NCBI GenBank assembly: GCA_037349105.1 | Contig: JAYJMM010000113.1 | Location: forward strand, 620,001 to 684,000 | Length of the DNA: 64,000 bases | Origin: Limnomonas spitsbergensis | Lineage: Eukaryota; Chlorophyta; Chlorophyceae; Chlamydomonadales | Direction of reading: 5' to 3' | In this document: piece by piece, positions 1 to 10,840 of the stretch | Position numbering within the stretch: the stretch's first letter is position 1 | Layout: the number at the start of each line of letters is the position of its first letter | The notes under the pieces: generated by a model | What the model saw: only the letters and a program-made list of their open reading frames with translations | What the model was told of the DNA's origin: nothing | Database searches by the model: none | Translations under genes and position numbers: made by a program

Positions 1-99
1 ACACCTCAGCTTCCTCCATCCCAGATTCACCCACCTTTAAATGATTGGCTTGCGCAGGAGCCCCTTCGCAAGGCCCTGGCGCTGTTCGCGGAGCTGTAG
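1..99 (+). CDS. C-terminal exon of an unidentified gene (partial)
   Basis: Frame 1 is open from the window edge to a TAG at 97-99. It encodes a short peptide ending in an amphipathic stretch (DWLAQEPLRKALALFAEL), which looks like real coding sequence and not like the simple repeat that follows. A good acceptor lies at about 10-23 (pyrimidine-rich CTTCCTCCATCCCAG, then ATTCACC), so the true last exon may begin at 24. The gene would converge on the minus-strand kinesin-like gene, whose proposed stop is less than 100 bp away. The family is not recognised and most of the gene lies outside the window. Confidence 0.4.
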   Translation, partial: TPQLPPSQIHPPLNDWLAQEPLRKALALFAEL

Positions 100-182
100 C
101 ATGATCCTGCCTTGGGGCCTACATGTCCAGGGATTGCAAGTTCACAAAGGGAAATTTTTGTTTTTGTAAATAGGGCCCACGT

Positions 183-226
183 TCATTCCACATCGGATGG
201 GTGAAACACCCAGCCACAGTTTCCTG
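183..226 (-). CDS. possible last exon of the kinesin-like gene
   Basis: On the minus strand, just past the 19-bp repeat, two overlapping AG acceptors (exon starting at 226 or 223) lead into the same frame. Exon 1,853-2,510 ends with one base of a split codon; adding it gives about 14 codons to a TGA at 183-185. Phase agreement is the only support, and with a repeat this rich in AG it could be chance. An mRNA read crossing from 1,853 would settle it. Confidence 0.25.
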
Positions 227-236
227 CTGCTCCTCA

Positions 237-1852
237 ACTGCTCCCTGCTCCCCACCTGCTCCCTGCCTTCTCACCTGCCCCCTGCTCCCCATTTGCTCCC
301 TGCTCCATCCTCCCCACCAGCTCCCGCTCCCTGCCTCCCCACCTGCTCCCTGCCTCCCCACCTGCCCCCTGCTCCCCACCTGCTCCCTGCCTCCCCACCT
401 GCCCCCTGCTCCCCATTTGCTCCCTGCTCCCTGCTCCAACCTCCACACCAGCTCCTGCTACCACCTCCCCACCAGCTCCCTGCCTCCCCACCTGCTCCCT
501 GCTCCCCATTTGCTCCCTGCTCCGACCTCCCCACCAGCTCCTGCTCCCACCTCCCCACCTGCTCCCTGCCTCCCCACCTGCCCCCTGCTCCCCATTTGCT
601 CCCTGCTCCCTGCTCCGACCTCCCCACCAGCTCCTGCTCCCACCTCCCCACCTGCTCCCTGCTCCCCACCTGCACCCTGCTCCCCATTTGCTCCCTGCTC
701 CCTGCTCCGACCTCCACACCAGCTCCTGCTCCCACTTCCCCACCTGCTCCATGCCTCACCACCTGCTCCCTGCTCCCCATTTGCTCCCTCCTCCGACCTC
801 CCCACCAGCTCCTGCTCCCTGCCTCCCCACCTGCTCCCTGCCTCCCCACCTGCTCCCTGCCTCCCCACCTGCTCCCTGCCTCCCCACCTGCTCCCTGCCT
901 CCCCACCTGCTCCCTGCCTCCCCACCTGCTCCCTGCCTCCCCACCTGGTCCCTGCCTCCCCACCTGCTCCCTGCCTCCCCACCTGCTCCCTGCCTCCCCA
1001 CCTTCTCCCTGCCTCCCCACCTGCTCCCTGCCTCCCCACCTTCTCCCTGCCTCCCCACCTTCTCCCTGCCTCCCCACCTGCTCCCTGCCTCCCCACCTGC
1101 TCCCTGCCTCCCCACCTGCTCCCTGCCTCCCCACCTGCTCCCTGCCTCCCCACCTCCTCCCTGCCTCCCTGCCTCCCCACCTTCTCCCTGCCTCCCCACC
1201 TTCTCCCTGCCTCCCCACCTTCTCCCTGCCTCCCCACCTGCTCCCACCTCCCCACCTGCTCCCTGCCTCCCCACCTGCTCCCTGCCTCCCCACCTGCTCC
1301 CTGCCTCCCCACCTGCTCCCTGCCTCCCCACATGCTCCCTGCCTCCCCACCTGCTCCCTGCCTCCCCACCTGCTCCCTGCCTCCCCACCTGCTCCCTGCA
1401 TCCCCACACCTCCCCACCTGCTCCCACCTCCCCACCTGCTCCCTGCCTCCCCACCTTCTCCCTGCCTCCCCACCTTCTCCCTGCCTCCCCACCTTCTCCC
1501 TGCCTCCCCACCTTCTCCCTGCCACCCCACCTGCTCCCTGCCTCCCCACCTGCTCCCTGCCTCCCCACCTGCTCCCTGCCTCCCCACCTGCTCCCTGCCT
1601 CCCCACCTCCTCCCTGCCTCCCCACCTGCTCCCACCTCCCCACCTGCTCCCTGCCTCCCCACCTGCTCCCTGCCTCCCCACCTGCTCCCTGCCTCCACAC
1701 CTGCTCCCTGCCTCCCCACCTTCTCCCTGCCTCCCCACCTGCTCCCTGCCTCCTCACCTGCTCCCTGCCTCCCCACCTGCTCCCTGCCTCCCCACCTGCT
1801 CCCTGCCTCCCCACCTGCTCCCTGCCTCCCCACCTGCTCCCTGCCTCCCCAC
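237..1852. repeat. 19-bp GC-rich minisatellite in an intron
   Basis: Tandem array with core unit CTGCTCCCTGCCTCCCCAC (plus strand). It is regular from about 810 to 1,852 and more mixed at 237-800, where AACTCC/CATTTG variants are interspersed. Since 19 is not a multiple of 3, the translation repeats every 57 bp, which produces long open frames of Pro/Ser/Cys-rich peptide on the plus strand and Gly/Arg/Glu-rich peptide on the minus strand; these are not genes. On the minus strand every unit contains CAGGTGGGGAGG, a usable splice-donor match, and the array starts exactly at the donor of exon 1,853-2,510. Confidence 0.95.
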
Positions 1853-2510
1853 CTGAATGTATGAAGGAATCTAAATGCTGTCCACTAGGAGGGAGCATGG
1901 CCGAGAGAGCAGCAAACGAGGATGGATTCGGGGACAACTGAAGAGCCGAGGCTCCCCGGCTGGGCATGATGTCAAAGCTCGACACCAGGAGGTCATCCAG
2001 GTCGCTGTCCGTGTCCAGAGGAAGGCATCGGGAGACAAAGGTGAAGGCAGGTGCCCCAGCGGGGCTTGAGGCGGCCAAGCTTGAATCGGTGCCGTCGGCA
2101 GAAAACTTCACACGAGAGGCACGGCACTCAAGCACCGGCAGCCGGTTGAGCGACGTGAGCCTGTCGTCTTCAGGCGTCGGCTCATTAGGCTGCTTTGGGA
2201 CTGCAGCGGGCGGGACCTGCAGCACTCGTTTCCATTCGCGCCGGACCAGGCCCTCCCCGCCCGTCACCTCCCGTACGAGGTCCGCCGCGCTGGCCCCCGG
2301 CTCGGGCTGCAACCCGAACAAGCGCCCCAGCAGTCCCTTTGGGCTAGACAGCGTCCACACTGCTGCTGCTGCTGCTTCTGGGCCTCTTGCATTCCCGGTG
2401 GAGCTGGAGCCTTGCGGGTCGAGCGGTCGCGATCCCATACGCGATTGTGACTCATGCGGTCCATCGCCGCTGGACGTCAGGCTGCCGTAATACTCCCGAC
2501 TTGCTTTATT
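1853..2510 (-). CDS. internal exon of a kinesin-like gene
   Basis: The minus-strand frame is open with normal amino-acid composition, unlike the repeats on either side. The upstream edge is a strong acceptor: a C/T-rich run then TGCTCCAG at 2,511-2,518, with the exon starting in phase 0 (AAT AAA GCA). The downstream edge is TTCAG|GTGGGG at 1,853/1,852, leaving one base of a split codon. The approximately 219-residue product contains an alanine run encoded by GCA/GCAG repeats, an SPKGLLGRLFGL segment, an acidic DTDSDLDDLL stretch and otherwise looks largely disordered. No catalytic domain is recognised. Phase 0 matches the end of the motor-like exon at 8,198, so the two probably splice together across the 52-bp array. 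Confidence 0.5.
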
Positions 2511-5500
2511 CTGGAGCAGGGGGGGGGCACAAGGAAGCAGAGAACAATTTTGTCGTGCCAGGCGAGCATGGATGCAAATTGACACATGCACGCTGAGACA
2601 TGACAAACAGATCCTACGTGGAGGAGCAGGCTCCGTCATGCACACCCACAGCAAGGGCTGCCTCCTAAGACGACGGGTGGTCAGAATTCGTTAGATAGCA
2701 TTCCTTGATACCCCAATCTTCTATAGTGAAAGCCCCCCCCCCCCAAATGTTGCCATGCATGAAACATCAGTATCCTGCTCGCTCTTGCCCCCCACCAAGT
2801 GCTGCCATGCATGAAACATCAGTATCCTGCTCGCTCTTGCCCCCCACCAAGTGCTGCCATGCATGAAACATCAGTATCCTGCTCGCTCTTGCCCCCCACC
2901 AAGTGCTGCCATGCATGAAACATCAGTATCCTGCTCGCTCTTGCCCCCCAACCAAGTGCTGCCATGCATGAAACATCAGTATCCTGCTCGCTCTTGCCCC
3001 CCACCAAGTGCTGCCATGCATGAAACATCAGTATCCTGCTCGCTCTTGCCCCCCAACCAAGTGCTGCCATGCATGAAACATCAGTATCCTGCTCGCTCTT
3101 GCACCCCACCAAGTGCTGCCATGCATGAAACATCAGTATCCTGCTCGCTCTTGCCCCCCACCCAAGTGCTGCCATGCATGAAACATCAGTATCCTGCTCG
3201 CTCTTGCCCCCCAACCAAGTGCTGCCATGCATGAAACATCAGTATCCTGCTCGCTCTTGCCCCCCAACCAAGTGCTGCCATGCATGAAACATCAGTATCC
3301 TGCTCGCTCTTGCCCCCCAACCAAGTGCTGCCATGCATGAAACATCAGTATCCTGCTCGCTCTTGCCCCCCACCAAGTGCTGCCATGCATGAAACATCAG
3401 TATCCTGCTCGCTCTTGACCCCCAACCAAGTGCTGCCATGCATGAAACATCAGTATCCTGCTCGCTCTTGCCCCCCACCAAGTGCTGCCATGCATGAAAC
3501 ATCAGTATCCTGCTCGCTCTTGCACCCCACCAAGTGCTGCCATGCATGAAACATCAGTATCCTGCTCGCTCTTGCCCCCCACCAAGTGCTGCCATGCATG
3601 AAACATCAGTATCCTGCTCGCTCTTGCCCCCCACCAAGTGCTGCCATGCATGAAACATCAGTATCCTGCTCGCTCTTGCCCCCCAACCAAGTGCTGCCAT
3701 GCATGAAACATCAGTATCCTGCTCGCTCTTGCCCCCCACCAAGTGCTGCCATGCATGAAACATCAGTATCCTGCTCGCTCTTGCCCCCCACCAAGTGCTG
3801 CCATGCATGAAACATCAGTATCCTGCTCGCTCTTGACCCCCCACCAAGTGCTGCCATGCATGAAACATCAGTATCCTGCTCGCTCTTGCCCCCCACCAAG
3901 TGCTGCCATGCATGAAACATCAGTATCCTGCTCGCTCTTGCCCCCCACCAAGTGCTGCCATGCATGAAACATCAGTATCCTGCTCGCTCTTGCCCCCCCA
4001 CCCAAGTGCTGCCATGCATGAAACATCAGTATCCTGCTCGCTCTTGCCCCCCACCAAGTGCTGCCATGCATGAAACATCAGTATCCTGCTCGCTCTTGCC
4101 CCCCACCAAGTGCTGCCATGCATGAAACATCAGTATCCTGCTCGCTCTTGACCCCCACCCAAGTGCTGCCATGCATGAAACATCAGTATCCTGCTCGCTC
4201 TTGCACCCCACCAAGTGCTGCCATGCATGAAACATCAGTATCCTGCTCGCTCTTGCCCCCCACCAAGTGCTGCCATGCATGAAACATCAGTATCCTGCTC
4301 GCTCTTGCACCCCAACCAAGTGCTGCCATGCATGAAACATCAGTATCCTGCTCGCTCTTGCCCCCAACCAAGTGCTGCCATGCATGAAACATCAGTATCC
4401 TGCTCGCTCTTGACCCCCCACCAAGTGCTGCCATGCATGAAACATCAGTATCCTGCTCGCTCTTGCCCCCCACCAAGTGCTGCCATGCATGAAACATCAG
4501 TATCCTGCTCGCTCTTGACCCCCAACCAAGTGCTGCCATGCATGAAACATCAGTATCCTGCTCGCTCTTGCACCCCACCAAGTGCTGCCATGCATGAAAC
4601 ATCAGTATCCTGCTCGCTCTTGACCCCCAACCAAGTGCTGCCATGCATGAAACATCAGTATCCTGCTCGCTCTTGCCCCCCACCAAGTGCTGCCATGCAT
4701 GAAACATCAGTATCCTGCTCGCTCTTGCCCCCCACCAAGTGCTGCCATGCATGAAACATCAGTATCCTGCTCGCTCTTGCCCCCCACCAAGTGCTGCCAT
4801 GCATGAAACATCAGTATCCTGCTCGCTCTTGCCCCCCACCAAGTGCTGCCATGCATGAAACATCAGTATCCTGCTCGCTCTTGCCCCCCACCAAGTGCTG
4901 CCATGCATGAAACATCAGTATCCTGCTCGCTCTTGCCCCCCACCAAGTGCTGCCATGCATGAAACATCAGTATCCTGCTCGCTCTTGCCCCCCACCAAGT
5001 GCTGCCATGCATGAAACATCAGTATCCTGCTCGCTCTTGCCCCCCACCAAGTGCTGCCATGCATGAAACATCAGTATCCTGCTCGCTCTTGCCCCCCACC
5101 AAGTGCTGCCATGCATGAAACATCAGTATCCTGCTCGCTCTTGACCCCCACCAAGTGCTGCCATGCATGAAACATCAGTATCCTGCTCGCTCTTGCCCCC
5201 CACCAAGTGCTGCCATGCATGAAACATCAGTATCCTGCTCGCTCTTGCCCCCCCACCCAAGTGCTGCCATGCATGAAACATCAGTATCCCGCTCGCTCTT
5301 GCCCCCCACCAAGTGCTGCCATGCATGAAACATCAGTATCCTGCTCGCTCTTGCCCCCCACCAAGTGCTGCCATGCATGAAACATCAGTATCCTGCTCGC
5401 TCTTGCCCCCCACCAAGTGCTGCCATGCATGAAACATCAGTATCCTGCTCGCTCTTGACCCCCACCAAGTGCTGCCATGCATGAAACATCAGTATCCTGC

Positions 5501-8197
5501 TCGCTCTTGCCCCCCCACCCAAGTGCTGCCATGCATGAAACATCAGTATCCCGCTCGCTCTTGCCCCCCACCAAGTGCTGCCATGCATGAAACATCAGTA
5601 TCCTGCTCGCTCTTGCCCCCAACCAAGTGCTGCCATGCATGAAACATCAGTATCCTGCTCGCTCTTGCCCCCCACCAAGTGCTGCCATGCATGAAACATC
5701 AGTATCCTGCTCGCTCTTGCCCCCCACCAAGTGCTGCCATGCATGAAACATCAGTATCCTGCTCGCTCTTGCCCCCCACCAAGTGCTGCCATGCATGAAA
5801 CATCAGTATCCTGCTCGCTCTTGACCCCCACCCAAGTGCTGCCATGCATGAAACATCAGTATCCTGCTCGCTCTTGCACCCCACCAAGTGCTGCCATGCA
5901 TGAAACATCAGTATCCTGCTCGCTCTTGCCCCCCACCAAGTGCTGCCATGCATGAAACATCAGTATCCTGCTCGCTCTTGCACCCCAACCAAGTGCTGCC
6001 ATGCATGAAACATCAGTATCCTGCTCGCTCTTGCCCCCAACCAAGTGCTGCCATGCATGAAACATCAGTATCCTGCTCGCTCTTGACCCCCCACCAAGTG
6101 CTGCCATGCATGAAACATCAGTATCCTGCTCGCTCTTGCCCCCCACCAAGTGCTGCCATGCATGAAACATCAGTATCCTGCTCGCTCTTGACCCCCAACC
6201 AAGTGCTGCCATGCATGAAACATCAGTATCCTGCTCGCTCTTGCACCCCACCAAGTGCTGCCATGCATGAAACATCAGTATCCTGCTCGCTCTTGACCCC
6301 CAACCAAGTGCTGCCATGCATGAAACATCAGTATCCTGCTCGCTCTTGCCCCCCACCAAGTGCTGCCATGCATGAAACATCAGTATCCTGCTCGCTCTTG
6401 CCCCCCACCAAGTGCTGCCATGCATGAAACATCAGTATCCTGCTCGCTCTTGCCCCCCACCAAGTGCTGCCATGCATGAAACATCAGTATCCTGCTCGCT
6501 CTTGCCCCCCACCAAGTGCTGCCATGCATGAAACATCAGTATCCTGCTCGCTCTTGCCCCCCACCAAGTGCTGCCATGCATGAAACATCAGTATCCTGCT
6601 CGCTCTTGCCCCCCACCAAGTGCTGCCATGCATGAAACATCAGTATCCTGCTCGCTCTTGCCCCCCACCAAGTGCTGCCATGCATGAAACATCAGTATCC
6701 TGCTCGCTCTTGCCCCCCACCAAGTGCTGCCATGCATGAAACATCAGTATCCTGCTCGCTCTTGCCCCCCACCAAGTGCTGCCATGCATGAAACATCAGT
6801 ATCCTGCTCGCTCTTGCCCCCCACCAAGTGCTGCCATGCATGAAACATCAGTATCCTGCTCGCTCTTGCCCCCCACCAAGTGCTGCCATGCATGAAACAT
6901 CAGTATCCTGCTCGCTCTTGCCCCCCACCAAGTGCTGCCATGCATGAAACATCAGTATCCTGCTCGCTCTTGCCCCCCACCAAGTGCTGCCATGCATGAA
7001 ACATCAGTATCCTGCTCGCTCTTGCCCCCCACCAAGTGCTGCCATGCATGAAACATCAGTATCCTGCTCGCTCTTGCCCCCCACCAAGTGCTGCCATGCA
7101 TGAAACATCAGTATCCTGCTCGCTCTTGCCCCCCACCAAGTGCTGCCATGCATGAAACATCAGTATCCTGCTCGCTCTTGCCCCATGAAACATCAGTATC
7201 CCTGCTCGCTCTTGCCCCCCACCAAGTGCTGCCATGCATGAAACATCAGTATCCTGCTCGCTCTTGCCCCCCACCAAGTGCTGCCATGCATGAAACATCA
7301 GTATCCTGCTCGCTCTTGCCCCCCACCAAGTGCTGCCATGCATGAAACATCAGTATCCTGCTCGCTCTTGACCCCCACCAAGTGCTGCCATGCATGAAAC
7401 ATCAGTATCCTGCTCGCTCTTGCCCCCCCACCCAAGTGCTGCCATGCATGAAACATCAGTATCCCTGCTCGCTCTTGCCCCCCACCAAGTGCTGCCATGC
7501 ATGAAACATCAGTATCCTGCTCGCTCTTGCCCCCCACCAAGTGCTGCCATGCATGAAACATCAGTATCCTGCTCGCTCTTGCCCCCACCAAGTGCTGCCA
7601 TGCATGAAACATCAGTATCCTGCTCGCTCTTGCCCCCCACCAAGTGCTGCCATGCATGAAACATCAGTATCCTGCTCGCTCTTGCCCCCCACCCAAGTGC
7701 TGCCATGCATGAAACATCAGTATCCTGCTCGCTCTTGCCCCCCACCAAGTGCTGCCATGCATGAAACATCAGTATCCTGCTCGCTCTTGCCCCCCACCAA
7801 GTGCTGCCATGCATGAAACATCAGTATCCTGCTCGCTCTTGCCCCCCACCAAGTGCTGCCATGCATGAAACATCAGTATCCTGCTCGCTCTTGCCCCCCA
7901 CCAAGTGCTGCCATGCATGAAACATCAGTATCCTGCTCGCTCTTGCCCCCCACCAAGTGCTTCTATATCTATTATGATGTGGCCAGTTGCCCCCTCTTGC
8001 CCCCCATCAAGTGCTGCCACGTATCAATATCATGCCCCTCTCATGCTCTGGCCCCCCGTGGATCTCTACCTGGTGTAACACGCGCCCGTCCAGGGAGTAA
8101 GCCAGGAGTGCCCAGTTATGAACATGCCTCTGGCCCCTGACCCTGATTACCCCATAAATCAATATGCTGACCGCTCTTGCCTCCCGTGGATCCGTAC
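2511..8197 (-). other. predicted 5.7-kb intron holding the 52-bp array
   Basis: Donor CAG|GTACGG at 8,198/8,197 and acceptor TGCTCCAG|AAT at 2,511/2,510, both phase 0 on the minus strand. Nearly the whole intron is the 52-bp minisatellite. A second donor-like copy (CAG|GTAGAG, 8,070/8,069) sits 128 bp into the intron inside a duplicated piece of the exon end. The intron call is from consensus signals and phase only. Confidence 0.45.
2747..7960. repeat. 52-bp minisatellite, about 100 copies
   Basis: Near-perfect tandem repeat with landmarks GTGCTGCCATGCATGAAAC, ATCAGTATCCTGCTCGCTC and TTGCCCCCCACCAA. Units differ mainly in the C/A tract (CCCCCCACC, CCCCCCAACC, ACCCCCAACC and similar), giving 51-54 bp lengths. 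Variant patterns reveal internal duplication: the stretch 4,026-4,754 recurs at 5,699-6,427 (offset 1,673 bp), and 5,123-5,378 recurs at 5,385-5,640. Stretches at about 4,700-5,140 and 6,430-7,160 are almost uniform, which suggests recent amplification. A shortened unit lies at about 7,184. Open frames through it on both strands are periodic artefacts. Confidence 0.97.
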
Positions 8198-8224
8198 CTG
8201 GTACAACACGCGCCCGTCCAGGTA
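8051..8224. repeat. duplicated exon end plus splice donor
   Basis: A segment of about 45 bp at 8,178-8,224 (exon end, donor and first intron bases on the minus strand) recurs at 8,051-8,096 with a few substitutions. Between and below the copies, degenerate versions of the 52-bp unit can be traced (minus strand GGGAGGCAAGAGCGGTCAG compared with GGGGGGCAAGAGCGAGCAG in the array). The array therefore seems to have grown from sequence at the 5' end of the intron. Confidence 0.7.
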
Positions 8225-9229
8225 GGTCAGTGTGACCAAGGCCGGAACATGATCCACCAAGAACGTGCTCGAGACTGGGAAAAAAGTAGTCTTGGGGAGA
8301 CTAACGAGGCTGGGGACTACATGGCAATGGCCGCTTTCCACGGGCAATGGCCGCTGCTGCTCCGCCGCAACTGCCGCTGGTGCAGCGGGGGGGTAGTGTT
8401 GAAGCATCATGGCAGGGACCGAGGCGGGACAGACTTCCTCTCTGCTTTGGCCTGCATCCTCGCTGCCGGTCCACATGCAGGTTTGCAGCTGCAGCCGCAT
8501 TCCAGCGGCGAACAGCAGGCCGGGCGGCGAAGGCGGTTCGGCAGCGGATTCACTTTCGTGTTGGATCAGATGCTCCTGGGTAAACGGCCGTCCCGCTTGC
8601 AGCAGCAAGGCAGCGCATGTAAGGAGCATGCCCAAGGAGCGGTTGATGGATACTGCTGCACACAAGTCCTGCAAGTACCTGGCTGTATGCTGACCGTCCG
8701 CAGCATGCAGCATGTGCAGCTGGCCATGCGACCCATTCGCCAGCAGGTCCACATGCACTAGGGTCAGGAAGGTGAAGCAGCCTGAATCGCGGCTAGACAG
8801 TTTGGCATTGAGGAGCTGATGACCATCACACAGCTGTGCAGCACCAGAGCCGTCAACCATGAGCAGAGTGGTTATGAAGTTTGTCTCAGAGCTGTTCATG
8901 TACTCGAGGGCCTCCTGGCGAGAGGTGGCCACGACTCGGAGCACCGCCGTCGGTTGCAGTGACCCCACTCCTGTCGCCGGCAGTCCAAGGGTCAAAAATG
9001 ACTGGTCGTGGGCACGGCCAGCATGGACAACTGCGTCCGCTGCGATATCGCCATTACAAGTTGTCTTTTTTCGGGAGTCGGAGGGCTTTCCTCGGATCGG
9101 CTCAGGTTGCAATCGAGTTTCGTCCTGGGCTACGTGTACTCTATTCAACACGGGCTCCTCCACACGGCACAAGCATGCTAGGAAGCGGGCCATAGAGGGA
9201 GCCGCAGCAGAAATGTAAAGGATGTTCAC
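8198..9229 (-). CDS. kinesin-like protein, degenerate motor-domain exon
   Basis: The minus-strand frame is open from 9,238; the first ATG is at 9,191-9,193, and the exon ends at CAG|GTACGG (8,198). Numbering from 9,229, residues 100-210 keep the order of the last half of a kinesin motor: an EAL-containing helix (VVATSRQEALEYM), a switch-I-like SSRDS (145-149, family SSRSH), a switch-II position reading HAADGQ (family DLAGSE) and INRSLGML (195-202, family INKSLxxLG). The P-loop half is absent, so upstream exons must be missing, displaced or beyond recognition. The altered switch II suggests that it cannot hydrolyse ATP normally. Residues 211-344 are not recognised. A diverged, non-motile kinesin-like protein or a pseudogene fits best; a chance resemblance remains possible. 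Confidence 0.5.
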
Positions 9230-9238
9230 ATAATGCAG

Positions 9239-10029
9239 TCAGGCTGTCCACTTAGAAAACGTCATTTGTACGCACCCTAATGCCAATTTTGGCAACGCCA
9301 GGCTGGCTGGCGTCATGGGAGTGTGAATACTGGAGCTTCAGTGTGACGTGTTCGCACCATTTGCGTGAACAAGTCAGCTAAGTCAGTCCAGGGATCAGTC
9401 CGATACTGTTTTCATCTTCCAGTTGTTTAAAGTTTGAAGAGGAACGGCAAACTCAGAGATATCATTGTCCAATATCTTCAAAGCTGAACCCAGGAATGCC
9501 ACGTCGGTCAGCCAGACGGTCAGCTACCGATGCCGTAGCTGGAGCCTGGAGAGGAATTCGAAGCTGCGCCTGCTTCAGGCGGAGCGCACAAGAGGAGGCT
9601 ATCGTTCGGCCATGTCTTAGAAGAAGTGGAAGAGCAGGAAGCTGAGATAACCCTGCTGTGCTGAATCGTTGCAGAAAATAGATATAAAATCGTCGCCGAG
9701 AAAGGCGGGAGTCTCGACAGTCTGAGGGAAGCGTATGTAGCGGCCCTGTTGCTCTCTCTTTTCGCGAAGCTAGTTTCTTTATATCACTGCTGTATGTATG
9801 TCAGTATTCAAGAGATTTTCGCTGGATACTTGTCTTTTTGCGCGGACGTTTGACTAGGTCCACAGCTGTTAGTGATTTCAACTTCTGCCTCTCGCTCGGC
9901 TTGCTTCGACACTTGTGCTGCCTTTCTCCCAAAGTTTGATGCTGCTTGCCGTCAACGGGGGAGCGGGGCCAAAGAGGTTCCTCATGAGGTGGATCAGCAG
10001 ACGCCGGCAGCCTTCCTGAAGCCGTGATG
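9239..10029. other. gene-free stretch between kinesin-like exon and LINE 3' region
   Basis: No convincing coding sequence is seen. It holds the first copy of the 204-bp direct repeat (9,280-9,483). The rest (9,484-10,029) is unique and unassigned, and may include the 3' end of the LINE, but no poly(A) tract or target-site duplication could be recognised. Confidence 0.5.
9280..9483 (+). repeat. 204-bp direct repeat, copy 1
   Basis: Direct-orientation match to 22,743-22,947 with scattered substitutions and small indels; shared landmarks are GTCATGGGAGTGTGAATACT, GCACCATTTGCGTGAACAAG and ATATCATTGTCCAATATC. It begins with the short palindrome TGCCAATTTTGGCA. The two copies lie outside the LINE, 13.26 kb apart. 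It has no coding potential and could be a dispersed element or the mark of a local duplication. Confidence 0.9.
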
Positions 10030-10735
10030 AGAGAATGATCGCCCACGTACACAGGTCAGAGTGCAAGACGTTGCGTGTTGCTGGCGCGCGGGGAGTTTGG
10101 ATCGGGGCTGAGTTAGAGCGGGAAGTGATATAGAGCGGGGAAGCGTAGATACATCCTCCTGTAATTGGCAAGTAGAGGCAACGCTTTCGGTGCTGGAGAG
10201 TCGGGCGTAGATACGTCCTCTGGCTGATGTCACAACTTACGGTAAGCTGAGTGAGGCAAGTAGGCAACGCTGTCGGACTGGGTTTGTGGGCCCCGTGAAG
10301 GGAGCTGTACACATGGGGCAGGAAGCGTAGATAAGCCCCCTGTGATTGGCAGGTAGAGGCAACGCTTTCGGTGCTGGAGAGTCGGGCGCAGATAAGTCCT
10401 ATGGTTGATGTAAGCTGAGTGAGGCAACGCTGTCAGGCTGGGTTTGTTGGCCCCATGAGGGGGGCTGTACACATGGGGCACGAAGCGTAGATAAGTCCTC
10501 CTGTTGGCAGGTTGAGGCAACACTGTCGGTGATGGAGAGTCGGGTGTAGATAAGTCCTCTGGCTGATGTAAGCTGAGTAAGGCATCGCTGCCGGACTGGG
10601 TTTTGTGGGCCCCGCCCGTGAGGGGGGCTGTACACATGGCGGCATGGCGCATGAAGCGTACATAAGTCCCTGTAATTGACAGGTAGAGGGAACGCTTTCG
10701 GTGCTGGAGAGTCGGGCGTACATAAGTGTAGCGTT
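10030..10735. repeat. about 160-180-bp tandem repeat in the LINE 3' region
   Basis: About four degenerate copies, marked by GGAGAGTCGGGCGTAGATA-like sequence at about 10,193, 10,376, 10,535 and 10,706 (spacings 159-182 bp), each followed by a GGCTGATGTAAGCTGAGT-like block. They lie directly downstream of the LINE coding region on its sense strand, so they probably belong to its 3' UTR. The ORFs of 79-167 aa on the minus strand here are repeat by-products. Confidence 0.75.
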
Positions 10736-10840
10736 CCTATAGAAAAGAAAAGAGAACGCCGATGCGGCGTGGATTTTGGGAAGTACAGGTTGACGAGACG
10801 CCCAAGCCCCGGTCTGTATACCCTTAAAGGGAGAAAGGGG

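Noticed and set aside
197..1864. Long ORFs (up to 555 codons) of Pro/Ser/Cys or Gly/Arg/Glu repeats on both strands
   Set aside because: They follow from a stop-free 19-bp tandem repeat that cycles through all three frames.
2747..7960. CRISPR-like array (also considered for the 38-bp and 41-bp repeats)
   Set aside because: Units are contiguous with no unique spacers, there are no cas genes, and the setting is eukaryotic.
2819..8140. Many ORFs of 67-189 codons repeating YPARSC or MHGSTWWGARASRI peptides
   Set aside because: They are open-frame artefacts of the 52-bp minisatellite, present on both strands and changing frame at each tract variant.
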